Below are positions 60,261 through 64,000 of a stretch of 64,000 nt of DNA, piece by piece. The notes under the pieces are model-generated. The model was not told the origin of the DNA and did not search any database. It saw only the letters and a list, made by a program, of their open reading frames with translations. This stretch comes from Macrosoma leucophasiata (lineage: Eukaryota > Arthropoda > Insecta > Lepidoptera > Hedylidae), in NCBI GenBank assembly GCA_036365455.1, contig JAWQUS010000010.1, positions 17,718,501 to 17,782,500 on the forward strand, read 5' to 3'. A program made the position numbers and the translations under genes. Each line of letters begins with the position of its first letter. Position 1 is the first letter of the stretch.

Positions 60261-60496
60261 AGTGGCGTGGCAAACAAGCACACGGTTCACGTTGATGGTA
60301 TGTGAGCCTTTTAACATCTACATCTTTATATACGGCCCAATAATTTCCGGCACAGAGGCATAACACCTTAGGCTTCAGGAGTGGTAACGCATCTGCATTT
60401 TGACCTTGGTCTTTGTGTGGGTGTCTATAGGCTGCAGTCTCCACTTAACATCAATGTAAACTGCTTGTTTGCCACTTCCATTACATTAAAAAAAAC
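60261..60496. repeat. Two family A pieces in inverted arrangement
   Basis: A minus fragment 60261-60315 (cgtggcaaacaagcacacgg) is followed by a 5'-truncated plus copy at 60334-60496 (acggcccaataatttccggc to cacttccattacattaaaaa). Confidence 0.6.
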
Positions 60497-60646
60497 ATAA
60501 AATGTAGAGATTTCAATGTAGATGCGCTATACTATGCGATACTCCTTCTAAATCAGTTAACCTATAAGTAAGTTAAGTTTGCATATGTCTCCAAAATACA
60601 TCTTCTTCATTATTTTTATTTTTAAAGAAATGAAAGAAAAATTTTT

Positions 60647-60722
60647 GACTTCAGGCGAGGCTCGAACTCGCGACCTACTGGGAATCTAGTCCAGCCGCTC
60701 TTCCAATTGAGCTACTGAAGCC
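60647..60722 (-). ncRNA. tRNA-like cassette 1 (minus)
   Basis: Same tRNA-like sequence as described at 62056, here on the minus strand. Its downstream tail is truncated at the left array edge, and two extra T residues follow the 3' end. Confidence 0.6.
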
Positions 60723-60954
60723 CTGCCCGATTTGTCGAATTTTTCCTTCACATCTATTGCATTGGTTTATGGTACCAGTAGCGCCATCTATTACCAACTA
60801 TGCTAGTTAGGCAACCGATATAATAGACTTTTCAGTTTATTGAATATCGTAAAGAAGTCGCTTTTACCCTTAATAATTGTTTTTATATTATTTCGCATTA
60901 ACACATGCTTGTGAAATATATTTTTTTATTTTTAAAGAAATGAAAGAAAAATTT

Positions 60955-61030
60955 GACTTCAGGCGAGGCTCGAACTCGCGACCTACTGGGAATCTAGTCC
61001 AGCCGCTCTTCCAATTGAGCTACTGAAGCC
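60955..61030 (-). ncRNA. tRNA-like cassette 2 (minus)
   Basis: Appears identical to the unit described at 62056, minus strand. Confidence 0.6.
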
Positions 61031-61275
61031 CTGCCCGATTTGTCGAATTTTTCCTTCACATCTATTGCATTGGTTTATGGTACCAGTAGCGCCATCTATT
61101 ACCAACTATGCTAGTTAGGCAACCGATATAATAGACTTTTCAGTTTATTGAATATCGTAAAGAAGTCGCTTTTACCCTTAATAATTTTTTTTTTTTTTTT
61201 TTTTTTTATATTATTTCGCATTAACACATGCTTGTGAAATATATTTTTATTTTTAAAGAAATGAAAGAAAAATTT

Positions 61276-61351
61276 GACTTCAGGCGAGGCTCGAACTCGC
61301 GACCTACTGGGAATCTAGTCCAGCCGCTCTTCCAATTGAGCTACTGAAGCC
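61276..61351 (-). ncRNA. tRNA-like cassette 3 (minus)
   Basis: Appears identical to the unit described at 62056. The neighbouring spacer carries the expanded T run at 61185-61207. Confidence 0.6.
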
Positions 61352-61581
61352 CTGCCCGATTTGTCGAATTTTTCCTTCACATCTATTGCATTGGTTTATG
61401 GTACCAGTAGCGCCATCTATTACCAACTATGCTAGTTAGGCAACCGATATAATAGACTTTTCAGTTTATTGAATATCGTAAAGAAGTCGCTTTTACCCTT
61501 AATAATTGTTTTTATATTATTTCGCATTAACACATGCTTGTGAAATATATTTTTATTTTTAAAGAAATGAAAGAAAAATTT

Positions 61582-61657
61582 GACTTCAGGCGAGGCTCGA
61601 ACTCGCGACCTACTGGGAATCTAGTCCAGCCGCTCTTCCAATTGAGCTACTGAAGCC
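61582..61657 (-). ncRNA. tRNA-like cassette 4 (minus)
   Basis: Appears identical to the unit described at 62056, minus strand. Confidence 0.6.
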
Positions 61658-61887
61658 CTGCCCGATTTGTCGAATTTTTCCTTCACATCTATTGCATTGG
61701 TTTATGGTACCAGTAGCGCCATCTATTACCAACTATGCTAGTTAGGCAACCGATATAATAGACTTTTCAGTTTATTGAATATCGTAAAGAAGTCGCTTTT
61801 ACCCTTAATAATTGTTTTTATATTATTTCGCATTAACACATGCTTGTGAAATATATTTTTATTTTTAAAGAAATGAAAGAAAAATTT

Positions 61888-61963
61888 GACTTCAGGCGAG
61901 GCTCGAACTCGCGACCTACTGGGAATCTAGTCCAGCCGCTCTTCCAATTGAGCTACTGAAGCC
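61888..61963 (-). ncRNA. tRNA-like cassette 5 (minus), next to the palindrome centre
   Basis: Appears identical to the unit described at 62056. Transcription from here would run leftward, away from the centre. Confidence 0.6.
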
Positions 61964-62055
61964 CTGCCCGATTTGTCGAATTTTTCCTTCACATCTGCAC
62001 TGGTACCATAAACCAATGCAATAGATGTGAAGGAAAAATTCGACAAATCGGGCAG

Positions 62056-62131
62056 GGCTTCAGTAGCTCAATTGGAAGAGCGGCTGGACTAGATTCCCAG
62101 TAGGTCGCGAGTTCGAGCCTCGCCTGAAGTC
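62056..62131 (+). ncRNA. tRNA-like cassette 6 (plus)
   Basis: Folds as a near-complete cloverleaf: acceptor gcttcag/ctgaagt, D stem gctc/gagc, T stem gcgag/ctcgc around ttcgagc, and a 5-base variable loop. The A box tagctcaattgg and B box gttcgagcc fit Pol III consensus. A T5 run begins 4 bases after the end (62135), a potential terminator. The anticodon stem gctgg/ccagt encloses nine bases (actagattc) rather than seven, so ordinary decoding is unlikely. I read it as the head of a tRNA-derived SINE rather than a tRNA gene; a variant tRNA gene cannot be excluded. Confidence 0.65.
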
Positions 62132-62361
62132 AAATTTTTCTTTCATTTCTTTAAAAATAAAAATATATTTCACAAGCATGTGTTAATGCGAAATAATATA
62201 AAAACAATTATTAAGGGTAAAAGCGACTTCTTTACGATATTCAATAAACTGAAAAGTCTATTATATCGGTTGCCTAACTAGCATAGTTGGTAATAGATGG
62301 CGCTACTGGTACCATAAACCAATGCAATAGATGTGAAGGAAAAATTCGACAAATCGGGCAG

Positions 62362-62437
62362 GGCTTCAGTAGCTCAATTGGAAGAGCGGCTGGACTAGAT
62401 TCCCAGTAGGTCGCGAGTTCGAGCCTCGCCTGAAGTC
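62362..62437 (+). ncRNA. tRNA-like cassette 7 (plus)
   Basis: Appears identical to the unit at 62056, 306 bp downstream. Confidence 0.6.
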
Positions 62438-62667
62438 AAATTTTTCTTTCATTTCTTTAAAAATAAAAATATATTTCACAAGCATGTGTTAATGCGAAAT
62501 AATATAAAAACAATTATTAAGGGTAAAAGCGACTTCTTTACGATATTCAATAAACTGAAAAGTCTATTATATCGGTTGCCTAACTAGCATAGTTGGTAAT
62601 AGATGGCGCTACTGGTACCATAAACCAATGCAATAGATGTGAAGGAAAAATTCGACAAATCGGGCAG

Positions 62668-62743
62668 GGCTTCAGTAGCTCAATTGGAAGAGCGGCTGGA
62701 CTAGATTCCCAGTAGGTCGCGAGTTCGAGCCTCGCCTGAAGTC
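62668..62743 (+). ncRNA. tRNA-like cassette 8 (plus)
   Basis: Appears identical to the unit at 62056, again at 306-bp spacing. Confidence 0.6.
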
Positions 62744-62973
62744 AAATTTTTCTTTCATTTCTTTAAAAATAAAAATATATTTCACAAGCATGTGTTAATG
62801 CGAAATAATATAAAAACAATTATTAAGGGTAAAAGCGACTTCTTTACGATATTCAATAAACTGAAAAGTCTATTATATCGGTTGCCTAACTAGCATAGTT
62901 GGTAATAGATGGCGCTACTGGTACCATAAACCAATGCAATAGATGTGAAGGAAAAATTCGACAAATCGGGCAG

Positions 62974-63049
62974 GGCTTCAGTAGCTCAATTGGAAGAGCG
63001 GCTGGACTAGATTCCCAGTAGGTCGCGAGTTCGAGCCTCGCCTGAAGTC
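62974..63049 (+). ncRNA. tRNA-like cassette 9 (plus), right edge
   Basis: Appears identical to the unit at 62056. Its tail (agcatgtgttaatgcgaaat to aaaaacaa) ends at the right flanking direct repeat. Confidence 0.6.
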
Positions 63050-63140
63050 AAATTTTTCTTTCATTTCTTTAAAAATAAAAATATATTTCACAAGCATGTG
63101 TTAATGCGAAATAATATAAAAACAATCTTCTTCATTATTT

Positions 63141-64000
63141 CATTAACTTACCTAAATAAAAACATCAAACCAACTCACAGTAAAAATAATCGAATCAACT
63201 GTATTCTTTATGTACGCTGTAAGTTAAGAAATACCTAATTATATATTCGCGGAGCGTCTTCGTGAACACCTTCAGTGTGCGAGTTATTTCGAAGAATGAA
63301 AAATAAAGCTGGCGTCGCCATTCCAGCCACACGTCAGTTACCGGGTTATTATTAAGAATTTGCATATATTTTAACGATTTAACCTATCTAAAAACGTTAA
63401 AAATATCATCGTCACGCCAATTAAATTATCCTCAAACAACTATAATCCGATGTGTTCTTGAAAAAGAAGTATAAAATATTAATGCAAACAAAAGTGTGCG
63501 GTCGTTTTAGACAAGCGTATTCGGGGGTACTAGATACAACATGCAGATATGTTTTGTGAGTTTAGTGGTAATAAAAATCACGGCTCGGTTGGCTAACAAC
63601 GCTTAACGCGCGGTTACACGTTATCGCGGCGTATCGAGTGTTTGCGGTGTATCAGTTAATCAAATTGGGAGCGTATCGATATCGGACGTCTTTCGATAGC
63701 GCACTTTTTATCTTAATTGATTGTCTGCTTTTTGACATAATACCGGCTTATGTCGCTCTGATTTTTTTCCTTTGATGTTGACGACGTGCCACTAGTATCT
63801 ACACCTTCCTGGGTCCGATCCTCGGTTCTCCTCGGTGAGAAGTATTATATTTGCCTATTAGAAAATGGAATACTGGTCGTAAATTTTCAAAGTTGAAGAT
63901 CAAGGGCCACTGGCACCACTTCAATAGGTAATGTCGGGGAATTGGCTACTTGACCACACTTATCTTAGGTACCTTATAAGATAGCAATAAAAACGATATT
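63141..64000. other. Unique DNA with moderate CpG, no gene recognised
   Basis: 63240-63340 and 63580-63720 are GC-richer than the flanks (gcggttacacgttatcgcgg, gagcgtatcgatatcggacg). They could be regulatory. No exon or repeat is identifiable. Confidence 0.35.

Larger units (their letters stand above)
60600..63140. repeat. Inverted tandem array of tRNA-like cassettes with flanking direct repeat
   Basis: Nine tRNA-like units: five minus (starting 60647, 60955, 61276, 61582, 61888) and four plus (62056, 62362, 62668, 62974). The period is 306 bp in seven units' spacing, with 308 and 321 at the left, the 321 explained by a 23-T run at 61185-61207. The two blocks meet at arms ending 61996 and starting 62023, with a 26-base centre. 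The right arm (62023-63125) pairs with 60896-61996 almost perfectly. The 15-bp sequence tcttcttcattattt lies at 60601-60615 and 63126-63140 (16 bp with a preceding A). The right end stops exactly at the SINE 3' end defined by the copy at 54440. Confidence 0.9.

Noticed and set aside
62056..63049. Functional tRNA gene cluster
   Set aside because: The anticodon stem encloses nine bases, relatives elsewhere are plainly decayed SINEs, and a truncated copy has a target duplication. Kept as tRNA-like, not tRNA.
60600..63140. CRISPR-like array or satellite DNA
   Set aside because: The unit is 306 bp without short repeats and unique spacers, the array inverts at its centre, and each unit carries a tRNA-like SINE head.

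Overview
The window reads as nuclear DNA from an insect, most likely a moth or butterfly (Lepidoptera). It is AT-rich, gene-poor and packed with short interspersed elements, and it holds one clear gene of an arthropod-specific family. That gene is a small three-exon cuticular protein of the Rebers-Riddiford (CPR) type on the + strand at about 5.08-7.79 kb. I see no bacterial-style coding, no CRISPR array and no rRNA gene.

Layout. 0-5 kb: AT-rich flank with a Helitron-like element and small MITEs. 5.08-7.8 kb: the cuticular protein gene, whose second intron holds a LINE fragment inside a hAT-type MITE inside a Helitron-like element, each boundary readable. 8-30 kb: intergenic DNA with degenerate LINE tails, tRNA-like and 5S-like SINEs, many copies of a roughly 285-bp repeat (here 'family A'), a diverged duplication split by a long-inverted-repeat element, and one possible cysteine-rich exon on the minus strand (18.7-18.9 kb). 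30-44 kb: a full tRNA-derived SINE with a 12-bp target duplication, CpG-rich blocks near 33.5-34.8 kb, a clean hAT MITE at 40.8 kb, and more SINEs. 44.7-45.4 kb: a strongly CpG-rich block ending in a possible splice donor, a candidate promoter and first non-coding exon. 45.4-60 kb: AT-rich DNA with family A clusters, a hAT element, and a 5'-truncated LINE (reverse transcriptase YADD motif, minus strand) inside another long-inverted-repeat element.

The most unusual structure is at 60.6-63.1 kb. Nine nearly identical tRNA-like cassettes with a 306-bp period are arranged as five minus-strand copies followed by four plus-strand copies around a 26-bp centre, giving a near-perfect palindrome with arms of about 1.1 kb. 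A 15-16 bp direct repeat flanks the whole block. The cassettes have intact-looking Pol III A and B boxes and a T-run terminator, but a nine-base anticodon loop. A truncated single copy at 54.4 kb with its own 13-bp target duplication shows that the family is mobile.

The protein-coding content does not form an operon or pathway. The organisation is one small gene, a few candidate regulatory or first-exon blocks, and layered transposon history. All family names rest on motif recognition by eye; no database search was run.
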